Below, in pieces: positions 16,008-22,952 of a stretch of DNA of 64,000 bases (position 1 is the stretch's first letter; each line of letters opens with the position of its first letter). The stretch is from Saprospiraceae bacterium (lineage in GTDB: Bacteria > Bacteroidota > Bacteroidia > Chitinophagales > Saprospiraceae). The notes beneath the pieces are model-generated. The model saw only the letters and a program-made list of their open reading frames with translations. It was not told the origin of the DNA and did no database searches. The stretch spans positions 21,011 through 85,010 of the forward strand of contig JABAQQ010000022.1 of assembly GCA_019187225.1 (NCBI GenBank), given 5' to 3'. The position numbers and the translations under genes are program-made.

Positions 16008-16225
16008 TCTAACTCTGTGGTTCTCTGTGATTTTTCTCCTTTTCTCTGTGTTTGAATTTTTTAACACAGAGTACGCTGAGAGTTTTTCACAGAGTTGCAC
16101 AGATCGTTTTACAATTGATTTTTCGTAGTCTAACTCTGTGATTCTCTGCGCTTTTTTCTCTGTTCTCTCTGTGTTTGAATTTTTTAACACAGAGTACGCT
16201 GAGGGTTTTCACAGAGTTACACAGA
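16008..16225. repeat. Two tandem ~97-bp cacagag repeat units
   Basis: Unit 1 (about 16008-16103) and unit 2 (about 16129-16225) share the same order: TCTAACTCTGTG, then TTCTCTG, then CTCTGTGTTTGAATTTTTTA, then ACACAGAGTACGCTGAG, then CACAGAGTT. Each unit is itself close to an inverted repeat. A third, more diverged copy of the arrangement lies at 6389-6500. Confidence 0.85.
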
Positions 16226-16283
16226 AGTTTTTCAGTTCGGGTTTCAGGGCGGTGAGTTTGTTTTTGATGTCGGTGAGGGTCAT
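16209..16283 (-). pseudogene. N-terminal stub of a nucleotidyltransferase-like gene
   Basis: The frame reads MTLTDIKNKLTALKPELKNF and then runs into the cacagag repeat and a TGA. The beginning resembles the first helix of MNT nucleotidyltransferases, which continue with a GSF/GSY motif that is missing here. The gene appears to have been cut at the repeat. Assignment rests on about 19 residues only. Confidence 0.4.
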
Positions 16284-16290
16284 TTTCAAA

Positions 16291-16398
16291 TTATTTAATT
16301 GATAGAAATTCTTTAAGGCTCTCTAGATTTTCATCATCAAAATTTAAAATTGCAATGCTTTCAGCTGGATTCCAAGGCGAATTAGGATTGCGTTTCAT
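16291..16398 (-). CDS. Possible 35-residue peptide, unknown
   Basis: The frame reads MKRNPNSPWNPAESIAIL, then NFDDENLESLKEFLSIK and a stop. It lies just downstream of the spare nuoF terminus and just upstream of the nucleotidyltransferase stub. There is no similarity that I recognise. It may be a remnant of a larger gene. The spacing and A/T-rich composition give little support for expression. Confidence 0.25.
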   Translation of the reverse strand: MKRNPNSPWNPAESIAILNFDDENLESLKEFLSIK

Positions 16399-16416
16399 GA
16401 TTTTAAGTTTAGTTGT

Positions 16417-16503
16417 TACCCCTGCAACCCCTCCAAAAACACGCCCACCTCGCTCACCGGCCTGTAATTCCGCTCCATGCACAACTTCGGCTCTCTGATG
16501 TGC
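16417..16503 (-). repeat. Second copy of the nuoF 3' end
   Basis: This 87-bp stretch matches the real nuoF end at 17285-17371 at 82 of 87 positions by hand count. It still reads REPKLCMERNYRPVSEVGVF, then LEGLQG and a stop, in frame, with no ribosome-binding site or gene in front of it. The UPF0175-DUF3368 cassette lies exactly between the two copies, and the cassette's last stop is 7 bases from this one. Confidence 0.95.
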
Positions 16504-16510
16504 TCAAATA

Positions 16511-16996
16511 CTATTCTCCCAACTCATGCTTTATCCGGGAAAGGAACTTGTCGCTAATCCAAAATCCGGCTGTTTCTCTCAATTCCAGCACAACAGGAAT
16601 CACTTCTTCAATTAACTTTTTCTCTTTCGCTTTTATCAATACCCCCACCAAACCAATCGGGTGCAAACCCATGCTTTCTGCGATTTTTGTACCTGCCCTT
16701 TCATCCATCAAAATCCAGTCAGCAACAACTTCTTGCGCAAGCACAATGGCGTTAGATTCTCCGGCATCCAATTCGCGCATCAAATTTCTGACCTTGCCAA
16801 TGTCGTTGACAGGATGGGTCTTTATCCAAGCCGCCTGTTTGAATTCGGCGAGGTCAATCCCGAAATGGCTCAATTCCATGATTTCTTCAAAAACGACCGG
16901 TGGCACCAACACTTCCTGAAAAACCTCGCGGAGCATATCCAGTCTTCCAACTTGAATCAAATTGGCAATAGGCGAAGTGTCCGACACGACTATCAT
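16511..16996 (-). CDS. DUF3368 PIN-like toxin
   Basis: This 161-residue protein of the DUF3368 family has a PIN-like ribonuclease fold and is the usual partner of UPF0175 proteins. Visible features are MIVVSDTSPIANLIQVGRLD with the first aspartate, LVPPVVFEEIMELSHFGI with the glutamate, and LDAGESNAIVLAQEV followed by DWILMDERAGTKIAESMG with the second acidic pair. The start overlaps the antitoxin stop by 4 bp (ATGA). It is predicted to cleave RNA when not bound by its partner. It lies inside the nuoF-terminus duplication. Confidence 0.85.
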   Translation of the reverse strand: MIVVSDTSPIANLIQVGRLDMLREVFQEVLVPPVVFEEIMELSHFGIDLAEFKQAAWIKTHPVNDIGKVRNLMRELDAGESNAIVLAQEVVADWILMDERAGTKIAESMGLHPIGLVGVLIKAKEKKLIEEVIPVVLELRETAGFWISDKFLSRIKHELGE

Positions 16997-17232
16997 GGCA
17001 TCAGTTTGGCGGATTTCAAATCTCTTTCAAAATCCTCTTCGGTGTAGTGTACCGGGATTTTTCTTTTTGCCAATTCTTTTTGAAACAATATCTTATGCAA
17101 CCCGGCCACTTTTGCGGATTTGCCGAGCGAGACTTTCTTTTCCTGAAAAAGCCAAATTGCCAAGGCCAGCCTGACTTCTTCGAGCGTCAGGTGGGAACCT
17201 GCAATAATTTCGTCTGAAATTTCCACTATCAT
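16993..17232 (-). CDS. UPF0175 family antitoxin
   Basis: This 79-residue protein begins MIVEISDEIIAGSHLTLEEV and continues RLALAIWLFQEKKVSLGKSA and KVAGLHKILFQKELAKRKIP, a helix-turn-helix-like layout typical of UPF0175. The C-terminal HYTEEDFERDLKSAK would contact the toxin. The ATG at 17230-17232 is preferred to a start nine codons upstream. Coupling to the DUF3368 gene by a 4-bp overlap supports a two-gene TA operon. Family members have been described as antitoxins or regulators; the role here is inferred from the pairing. Confidence 0.8.
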   Translation of the reverse strand: MIVEISDEIIAGSHLTLEEVRLALAIWLFQEKKVSLGKSAKVAGLHKILFQKELAKRKIPVHYTEEDFERDLKSAKLMP

Positions 17233-17283
17233 CTTTATGTGTGATTTTAAGTCCAACAAAATTAAACAAAACGAAGCAAAATC

Positions 17284-18642
17284 CTACCCCTGCACCCCCT
17301 CCAAAAACACCCCCACCTCGCTCACCAGCCCGTAATTCCGCTCCATGCACAACTTCGGCTCTCTGACGTGCCACTCGAACTCCTCGCGGAAGTGGCGAAT
17401 CGCCGCGCTCACCGGCCAGGCCGCTGCGTCGCCGAGCGGGCAGATGGTGTTGCCTTCGATATTTTTTGCCACATTCACCAACAGATCAATGTCGCTCATT
17501 TTGCCCTGACCGTTTTCGAGTCGCCACAGCGTTTTTTCCATCCAGCCCGTGCCTTCGCGGCAGGGTGAGCATTGGCCGCAGGATTCGTGCCAGTAGAAGC
17601 GCGCAAAATTCCAGGTGTTGCGCACGATGCACTGTTCTTCGTCATAGACAATGAAGCCGCCGGAGCCGAGCATGGAGCCGGTCGCGAAACCGCCGTCGGC
17701 GAGGCTTTCGTAGGTCATCAGGCGCGGCTCGCCCGCCGCCGTTTTGGTCACGAGCGTGTGCGGCAGGATGGGCACCGACGAGCCGCCCGGCACACAGGCT
17801 TTGAGGCGTTTGCCGCCTTTGATGCCGCCGCACCACTCGTCGGAGTAGATGAATTCCTCCACCGAAATGCTCATTTCGATTTCATAAACGCCTGGTTTGT
17901 TGATGTTTCCGCTGGCGGAAATGAGTTTCGTGCCGGTGCTTTTGCCGATGCCGATTTTGGCGTACTCGTCGCCGCCGTCGTTGACGATGGGCACGACCGC
18001 CGCGATGGTTTCCACGTTGTTGACCACCGTCGGGCTTTGCCACAGACCTTTCACGGCGGGGAACGGCGGTTTGATGCGCGGGTTGCCGCGTTTGCCTTCG
18101 AGGCTCTCGATGAGGGCGGTTTCTTCGCCGCAGATGTACGCGCCCGCGCCGGGGTTGACGTACAAATCGAGGTCGTAACCCGAACCGAGAATGTTTTTGC
18201 CGAGCCAACCGTTGGCGTACGCTTCGGCGATGGCTTTTTCCAAAATAAAAACAATCCACGAGTACTCGCCCCGGATATAAATATAAGAGGTGTTGGCCCC
18301 CAGCGCGTAACTCGACGTGATCATCCCCTCGATGAGCAGGTGGGGGATCTTTTCCATCAGGAAGCGGTCTTTGAATGTGCCGGGTTCCGATTCGTCGGCG
18401 TTGCAGAGCAGGTAGCGCGGCACGCCCTCGGGTTTGGCGAGGAACGACCATTTCATGCCGGTCGGGAAGCCTGCGCCGCCGCGACCGCGCAGGCCGGATT
18501 TTTTTACTTCTTCCACCACCGCCTCGGGCGACATGGTTTTCAATGCCTTTTCCACCGAGCGGTAACCGCCGTGTTTGCGATAGACCTCGTAGGTGTGGAT
18601 GCCCGGTACGTGGGCGTGTTCGAGCAGGAGTTTACGTCCCAT
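17284..18642 (-). CDS. nuoF: NADH-quinone oxidoreductase subunit F
   Basis: This 452-residue subunit is the NADH-oxidising, FMN-binding part of complex I. KKSGLRGRGGAGFPTGMKW is the NADH/FMN glycine loop, CNADESEPGTFKDR lines the flavin site, and GAYICGEETALIESLEGKRG is a family signature. ESCGQCSPCREGTGWMEK with NTICPLGDAAAWP ligates [4Fe-4S] N3. The start at 18640-18642 directly abuts the stop of the inserted HEPN gene, so its ribosome-binding site lies inside that gene. The last 87 bases have a second copy at 16417-16503. Confidence 0.97.
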   Translation of the reverse strand: MGRKLLLEHAHVPGIHTYEVYRKHGGYRSVEKALKTMSPEAVVEEVKKSGLRGRGGAGFPTGMKWSFLAKPEGVPRYLLCNADESEPGTFKDRFLMEKIPHLLIEGMITSSYALGANTSYIYIRGEYSWIVFILEKAIAEAYANGWLGKNILGSGYDLDLYVNPGAGAYICGEETALIESLEGKRGNPRIKPPFPAVKGLWQSPTVVNNVETIAAVVPIVNDGGDEYAKIGIGKSTGTKLISASGNINKPGVYEIEMSISVEEFIYSDEWCGGIKGGKRLKACVPGGSSVPILPHTLVTKTAAGEPRLMTYESLADGGFATGSMLGSGGFIVYDEEQCIVRNTWNFARFYWHESCGQCSPCREGTGWMEKTLWRLENGQGKMSDIDLLVNVAKNIEGNTICPLGDAAAWPVSAAIRHFREEFEWHVREPKLCMERNYGLVSEVGVFLEGVQG

Positions 18643-18990
18643 TTATTTTTCTAAATCTTCTATAATCTTTTGAATTTCGGGTTTCAAAGCGGGCATTTCA
18701 ACGGTGGCGACGTTCCAAACAACTTGCAATCTCAAGCCGAAATAAACGTGTGTTACGATGTCGCGTAAACCAGCCATTTGCTTCCATGGGATTTGAGGAT
18801 AATTGTCTCGAAGTTTCATGGGAAGGTTTTTTGTTGCTTCACCGATTATTTCGATTCGACGCATGATAGCGTCCTGTTTCTCAATGTTCAACTCAAAGTC
18901 GGCGAATGAGACTCCATGCGTGTATTGTTCGAGGTATTCGATGCACTCGAAAATATCTTGCACAAAAATTTCTGCCGCTCTTTTAGCCAT
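18643..18990 (-). CDS. hepT: HEPN-domain toxin (HepT/DUF86 type)
   Basis: This 115-residue protein starts MAKRAAEIFVQDIFECIEYL at the ATG at 18988-18990, overlapping the MNT gene by 8 bp. The IIGEA block is intact (RRIEIIGEATKNLPMKLRDN), as is the catalytic RX4HXY motif (AGLRDIVTHVYFGL). It is predicted to be a ribonuclease or tRNA-targeting toxin controlled by AMPylation by the MNT partner. It ends directly against the nuoF start codon, so translation of nuoF may be coupled to it. Confidence 0.85.
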   Translation of the reverse strand: MAKRAAEIFVQDIFECIEYLEQYTHGVSFADFELNIEKQDAIMRRIEIIGEATKNLPMKLRDNYPQIPWKQMAGLRDIVTHVYFGLRLQVVWNVATVEMPALKPEIQKIIEDLEK

Positions 18991-19273
18991 AAAATCGGAT
19001 TTCGTCTTCCAAAATGCTTTTCTGCAAGCGGGGTTTGATGGCTTCATATTCGATGAGGTCAACCTTTCTTTTTAAAGCCTCCTCTAATGCAAATTTCAAA
19101 TCCATGTAAACGTACATACCGACAAACAAATCGGGGTCGAATTGAATCAGCAAATCCACGTCGCTCTCTTCCGTCGCCTCGTTGCGGGCAAAAGAGCCGA
19201 ACAGTCCAGCTTTCACCACTTGGTGTTTTTGCAGGATAGGCACTATCTGTGATTTCAACGTTTCGACATTCAT
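18983..19273 (-). CDS. mntA: MNT-domain nucleotidyltransferase antitoxin
   Basis: This 96-residue minimal nucleotidyltransferase has the catalytic GSX10DXD motif: KAGLFGSFARNEATEESDVD, followed by LLIQFDP. The C-terminal part (LKFALEEALKRKVDLIEYEA) is typical of MntA-type partners of HEPN toxins. It is expected to transfer AMP to the HEPN protein encoded immediately downstream. The gene starts 3 bp after the DUF2750 gene. Confidence 0.87.
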   Translation of the reverse strand: MNVETLKSQIVPILQKHQVVKAGLFGSFARNEATEESDVDLLIQFDPDLFVGMYVYMDLKFALEEALKRKVDLIEYEAIKPRLQKSILEDEIRFYG

Positions 19274-19276
19274 AAC

Positions 19277-19669
19277 TTATTCTTTTTCTTTATCAAACTC
19301 AATTTGAAAATCGTCTTTCAATCTTCGGGGCGTCATCACCGCGCTCTGAAAATCAGGCGTGGGAAACACCGCGACCTTCATTTTTTCTTTCTCAAAATCG
19401 TCGAGCCATTCCATGAACTCGTACAGATCCAGCGCCTCCACCTGAAACTCTTCGAAACCGCCTTTTTCCCGAAAAATCTCCGCAAATTCGGGATTCGGAA
19501 AAACAGCCAAAACTTCCGTGTCGTCATCGTCATCCTCCAGCAGCAACCAGCCTTCTTCGTCGGCCAAACCCCACACTTCTTCTTCTGCCGCTACGGTTTT
19601 GATGAAATATTTGTAGCGGTTTTCCGGCTTTTTCGCCAGTATTTCTTCGATTTGTTTTTGTGTCAACAT
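19277..19669 (-). CDS. DUF2750 domain-containing protein
   Basis: This 130-residue acidic cytoplasmic protein shows the DUF2750 layout. It has NRYKYFIKTVAAEEEVWGLA near the N-terminus, then an acidic run with EVLAVFPNPEFAEIF, and FEEFQVEALDLYEFMEWLDD, which corresponds to the domain's conserved C-terminal helices. An extra tail (VAVFPTPDFQSAV) repeats part of the earlier strand. The function of the domain is unknown. It lies in the nuoE-nuoF interval, between a lipoprotein gene and the MNT-HEPN pair. Confidence 0.7.
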   Translation of the reverse strand: MLTQKQIEEILAKKPENRYKYFIKTVAAEEEVWGLADEEGWLLLEDDDDDTEVLAVFPNPEFAEIFREKGGFEEFQVEALDLYEFMEWLDDFEKEKMKVAVFPTPDFQSAVMTPRRLKDDFQIEFDKEKE

Positions 19670-19687
19670 CCCGGAGCAGGTTGAAGG

Positions 19688-20167
19688 TTAAAAAGGGCGG
19701 CCAATGAACCGGGATTTTACCCAGCCTTTTTTTCCGTCAGAACACTGGATTTTATGCCATTGAGGAATTTCGTAAATATTGCCGGATTCATCGGTCATTT
19801 TGGTTTCGAGAATATAGATATTTTCCGAAACTTTAAAATTATGCGGGATTTTAGTGGCTTTGTCTGAAGGCTCAGCGTACATCAAGGCAGTTGATTGGGT
19901 GATGTAGGCGGGGGGGCCTGGCGGTTTTGATGTTTTCGGAGGAATTTTTGCAGGCGGCGGTGGCGTAGCCTGGATGGGGGACTTTTTTTCTCTCATACTG
20001 TCATCGGGTATCGCGGTATATGCTTTGGACAAGGGGGTGTCTGACTTGGACTCAGGCGAGGTAACGGTCTGCTGCTTTTCCGGAATGGCCGGCGGGTTTT
20101 TTTTTTCCCCGCAGTTACTCCATAAAAAAGAGATCAATACGAAAAGACAAAGACGATAAGTCTGCAT
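19688..20167 (-). CDS. Lipoprotein with C-terminal SH3-like region
   Basis: This 159-residue protein starts MQTYRLCLFVLISFLWSNCG, giving a lipoprotein signal peptide with its cysteine at about residue 19. A long proline-, serine- and lysine-rich linker follows. The C-terminal 60 residues (ALMYAEPSDKATKIPHNFKV, then KIQCSDGKKGWVKSRFIG) resemble bacterial SH3-type modules that bind cell wall or partner proteins. A start eight codons upstream is possible. It sits 21 bp after the nuoE stop. There is no direct respiratory role that I can see. Confidence 0.6.
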   Translation of the reverse strand: MQTYRLCLFVLISFLWSNCGEKKNPPAIPEKQQTVTSPESKSDTPLSKAYTAIPDDSMREKKSPIQATPPPPAKIPPKTSKPPGPPAYITQSTALMYAEPSDKATKIPHNFKVSENIYILETKMTDESGNIYEIPQWHKIQCSDGKKGWVKSRFIGRPF

Positions 20168-20212
20168 AACTAATGAATCGAATAAAAACAAGCCAGAAGT
20201 TGATCCGGAGTT

Positions 20213-20755
20213 TCAGTGCATTTTCCAGGTTCCCTTGTCAATTTTTCCCGCCCGGCAATCCTCGACGAACCGGTCAATTTTTGCTTCGTCGAGGTGCTCG
20301 TGGTAAAACTCGCCGACCTGCATCATAGGGGCGTAGCCGCAGGCGCCGAGGCATTCGACTTCTTTGATTGTGAACATACCGTCGGGCGTCGTCTGGTTTT
20401 TCCCAATGCCGAGTTTGAGTTTCGTGTACTCGATGATGCGCTCGGCGCCTTCGATGGCGCAGGGTCCGGTATGGCAAAATTCGAGAACGTACTTGCCTAC
20501 GGGTTCGAGATTGTACATCGAGTAAAAGCTCGCCACTTCGTACACTTCGATGGGCGTGATACCCAACACCTCGGCTACGTGGTCCATCGCGGTTACGCTG
20601 AGCCAGCCCTCGTTTTCTTCCTGGGCAATGTGCAAGGCTCGCAAAATGGCGCTTTTACCCCGGCCTTCGGGGTATTTTTTCATCAATCCCTGCACCTCGG
20701 CGAGCGCGGCGGGGGAGTATTTGAATGGCGTTCCGTTTTGAGTGGGTGCGTGCAT
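20213..20755 (-). CDS. nuoE: NADH-quinone oxidoreductase subunit E
   Basis: This 180-residue peripheral-arm subunit of complex I carries the [2Fe-2S] cluster N1a next to NuoF. The four cysteine ligands are in LEFCHTGPCAIEGAE and VECLGACGYAPMMQV. The N-terminal helical part includes ALHIAQEENEGWLSVTAMDH and ITPIEVYEVASFYSMYNLEP, the thioredoxin-like fold entry. The spacer to nuoD contains GAATTTTCAG twice and no gene. Confidence 0.97.
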   Translation of the reverse strand: MHAPTQNGTPFKYSPAALAEVQGLMKKYPEGRGKSAILRALHIAQEENEGWLSVTAMDHVAEVLGITPIEVYEVASFYSMYNLEPVGKYVLEFCHTGPCAIEGAERIIEYTKLKLGIGKNQTTPDGMFTIKEVECLGACGYAPMMQVGEFYHEHLDEAKIDRFVEDCRAGKIDKGTWKMH

Positions 20756-20828
20756 ATAAGAATTTTCAGAATGGTAGAATTTTCAGTATAGTGGAATGGA
20801 ATGGCTTGAATGAGGTGGCCTCTTCCGG

Positions 20829-22034
20829 TCACGCATCCAGTTCCCCTGCGATCACGTTCATCGAACTCATGGCCAGAATGGCGTCCGACAACATCGCACC
20901 TTTGATCATTTCCGGATAGGCCTGGTAATAAATAAAGCAGGGCCGGCGGAAATGCAGGCGATACGGTTGCCGTCCACCGTCGCTGATGAGGTAGAAGCCC
21001 AGTTCGCCGTTTCCGCCTTCGACGCAGTGGTACACCTCACCCACCGGGACCGGCGTTTCACCCATTACTACCTTGAAATGGTAAATGAGCGCCTCCATTT
21101 TGGTATAAACGTCGGGTTTATCCGGCAAATAAAAATCCGGCACGTCGGCGTGGTAATTGCCTTCGGGCAGGTTTTTGTATGCCTGCTCGATGATGCGCAT
21201 GCTCTGGCGTATCTCCTCCTGCCGCACCAAAAAGCGGTCGTAAGTGTCGCCGTCTTTGCCGACCGGCACAATAAAGTCGAAATCCTCGTAACTACTGTAA
21301 GGATTCATCACCCGCACGTCGTAGTCCACCCCGGCGGCGCGCAGGTTGGGGCCGGTGAAACCGTAAGCCATTGCGCGTTCTGCCGAGATCGGCCCCGCGC
21401 CGACGCAGCGATCCATGAATATCCGGTTGCGCTCGAGCATGTCGTTAAATTCCTCGAATCGCGCCGGGAAGGTTTTCATAAAATCCTTCAGTTTGGCGTG
21501 GAATGCCGGCGTGAAGTCGCGTTCCATGCCGCCGATGCGACCGATGTTGGTCGTCAGACGTGAACCGCATACTTCTTCAAACATCTCGTAAATCCGCTCG
21601 CGCTCCTGGAACATATAGGTGAAACCCGTCAGCGCTCCCGTATCCACGCCGATGACCGCGTTGCACACGAGGTGGTCGGCGATGCGCGACAACTCCATGA
21701 TGATCACGCGCATGTACTGCGCGCGTTTGGGTAGTTCGGCGCCGATGAGTTTTTCCACGGTCATGTGCCAGCCCATGTTGTTGATGGGCGATGAGCAATA
21801 GTTGAGCCGGTCGGTGATGGGCGTGATCTGGTTGTAAGGCCGGTGTTCCGCCAGTTTCTCGAACGCGCGGTGGATGTATCCGATGGTCGGCTCGGCGGAG
21901 TGGATGCGCTCGCCGTCCATTTTCAGCACGTTCTGGAACACGCCGTGCGTGGCCGGGTGCGTCGGGCCGAGATTGAGGGTGGCGAGTTCACCGTCAATGT
22001 TGTCGAGCGAGGAGAAGTATGATTGGACTTGCAT
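20829..22034 (-). CDS. nuoD: NADH-quinone oxidoreductase subunit D
   Basis: This 401-residue, 49-kDa-type subunit of complex I forms the quinone-binding cavity with NuoB. Signatures are LATLNLGPTHPATHGVFQNV, GYIHRAFEKLAEHRPYNQ, MELSRIADHLVCNAVIGVDT and the C-terminal MSSMNVIAGELDA. The start MQVQSYFSSLDNID is at 22032-22034, 5 bp after the HEPN stop; upstream in-frame codons belong to the HEPN gene region. Its first 38 bases recur at 22720-22757, upstream of the inserted MNT-HEPN pair. Confidence 0.97.
   Translation of the reverse strand: MQVQSYFSSLDNIDGELATLNLGPTHPATHGVFQNVLKMDGERIHSAEPTIGYIHRAFEKLAEHRPYNQITPITDRLNYCSSPINNMGWHMTVEKLIGAELPKRAQYMRVIIMELSRIADHLVCNAVIGVDTGALTGFTYMFQERERIYEMFEEVCGSRLTTNIGRIGGMERDFTPAFHAKLKDFMKTFPARFEEFNDMLERNRIFMDRCVGAGPISAERAMAYGFTGPNLRAAGVDYDVRVMNPYSSYEDFDFIVPVGKDGDTYDRFLVRQEEIRQSMRIIEQAYKNLPEGNYHADVPDFYLPDKPDVYTKMEALIYHFKVVMGETPVPVGEVYHCVEGGNGELGFYLISDGGRQPYRLHFRRPCFIYYQAYPEMIKGAMLSDAILAMSSMNVIAGELDA
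21997..22034 (-). repeat. nuoD 5' end, member of a 38-bp direct repeat
   Basis: These are the first 38 bases of nuoD. They match 22720-22757 at 37 of 38 positions, with one A/T difference. The two copies bracket the MNT-HEPN cassette, leaving 685 bp between them. Confidence 0.95.
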
Positions 22035-22039
22035 GGAAG

Positions 22040-22381
22040 TCAGAGTTCGTTTTTCAAAATTTCTTCGATTTCTTGTTTCAATTCCGGCAATCGTTCTTGG
22101 ATGATTTCCCAAATAATTTGGTTGTCAACGTGGTCGTAAGCATGAATGACGCGGTTGCGCAAACCAGTTATTTTTCGAGCATTGGAGAGCAAGGGCGTGT
22201 CCGATTCTTTTTCCAACCTGTTCGTTGCCTCTCCAATAATGCCGAGCATACGTTCAACCGCCCGCATCACCAATCGGTTTTTGAGGTAATCTTCGATTGC
22301 GAATATTCCCGTTGTGTATTCTTGGATTTCCCGAATCGAATTCAAGATGTCAAACAAATGCTTCTTCTCGTTTTCGCTCAT
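22040..22381 (-). CDS. hepT: HEPN-domain toxin (HepT/DUF86 type)
   Basis: This 113-residue protein starts MSENEKKHLFDILNSIREIQ at the ATG at 22379-22381, overlapping the MNT gene by 32 bp. The structural motif MLGIIGEATNRLEKES and the catalytic RX4HXY motif (TGLRNRVIHAYDHVD) are intact, so this should be an active ribonuclease-type toxin restrained by the MNT partner. Its stop lies 5 bp before the nuoD start codon. The cassette sits between two copies of the nuoD 5' end. Confidence 0.85.
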   Translation of the reverse strand: MSENEKKHLFDILNSIREIQEYTTGIFAIEDYLKNRLVMRAVERMLGIIGEATNRLEKESDTPLLSNARKITGLRNRVIHAYDHVDNQIIWEIIQERLPELKQEIEEILKNEL

Positions 22382-22691
22382 AAACCAAGTGCCGGGTTGA
22401 TTCAATTTCTTTTTTAAAAAATGGATTTTGAAGGGGCTGCTCGGTGAGCATATCTACTTTTCTTCCGAACAAATTTTCCAGTTCGTCCCAAAAACTCCAT
22501 TTCAACTTGCCCATTTTAACTGGGTCTCCGTTTGCTTCAAAAAACACCTGCACATCCACATCACTTTTTTTTGGATCAAACTTGTCGGTCAAAATTGAGC
22601 CGAACAAATACAGCCGCTCCACCGGGTAGCGGCGACACAACTCGATGAGTTGCGCCTTGTGTTGTTCGAAAAATTTTTGGCCGGTTGTCAT
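22350..22691 (-). CDS. mntA: MNT-domain nucleotidyltransferase antitoxin
   Basis: This 113-residue nucleotidyltransferase contains VERLYLFGSILTDKFDPKKS followed by DVDVQV, giving GS-X11-DXD. The usual spacing is ten, so a one-residue insertion may be present in the loop. The middle (KLKWSFWDELENLFGRKVDM) and the tail (STRHLVYERKREEAF) match MntA relatives. It is predicted to AMPylate the HEPN toxin encoded downstream. The gene begins about 30 bp after the spare nuoD start. Confidence 0.83.
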   Translation of the reverse strand: MTTGQKFFEQHKAQLIELCRRYPVERLYLFGSILTDKFDPKKSDVDVQVFFEANGDPVKMGKLKWSFWDELENLFGRKVDMLTEQPLQNPFFKKEIESTRHLVYERKREEAFV

Positions 22692-22719
22692 TTTTTTGTT
22701 TTCTCAAAATTCCTCGCAG

Positions 22720-22757
22720 ATGTTGTCGAGCGAGGTGAAGTATGATTGGACTTGCAT
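22720..22757 (-). repeat. Spare copy of the nuoD 5' end
   Basis: Read on the minus strand it begins ATGCAAGTCCAATCATACTT and encodes MQVQSYFTSLDNI before diverging to a stop a few codons later. This probably marks where nuoD began before the MNT-HEPN cassette arrived. The start codon is intact, so a useless short peptide could be made here. Confidence 0.95.
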
Positions 22758-22763
22758 TTTAGC

Positions 22764-22952
22764 CTATGTGATAAATGCCAAAAAAAGTAGAAGCACAAGT
22801 ATTAGACAGATTGCGACAAAAGAAACAGCAATTTTTTCATCCTTTGTCCATTTCCTACCCGGCTCAAAAACTGGCACTTCTTGATTTGTATCCTTAATTG
22901 TCTTCAATTCAACGGTCTTTTGCTGAGGTTCAATGAGATATTTTTGACTCAA
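22764..22952 (-). CDS. Small single-helix membrane protein, unknown
   Basis: This 62-residue protein has a charged, proline-containing N-terminal half (KDTNQEVPVFEPGRKWTKDE) and one C-terminal membrane helix (KIAVSFVAICLILVLLLFLA). Its start overlaps the stop of the upstream 125-codon gene by 4 bp, so the two are translationally coupled. No family is recognised. Together they form a small unknown cassette between nuoC and the spare nuoD start. Confidence 0.5.
   Translation of the reverse strand: MSQKYLIEPQQKTVELKTIKDTNQEVPVFEPGRKWTKDEKIAVSFVAICLILVLLLFLAFIT

Noticed and set aside
15478-16225. CRISPR array
   Set aside because: The repeats are inverted-word units with no regular spacers and there are no cas genes, so they do not form an array.
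17572-18654. 360-codon plus-strand frame opposite nuoF
   Set aside because: It is an antisense shadow of nuoF caused by codon bias, because nuoF has complete FMN and iron-sulfur motifs in its own frame.
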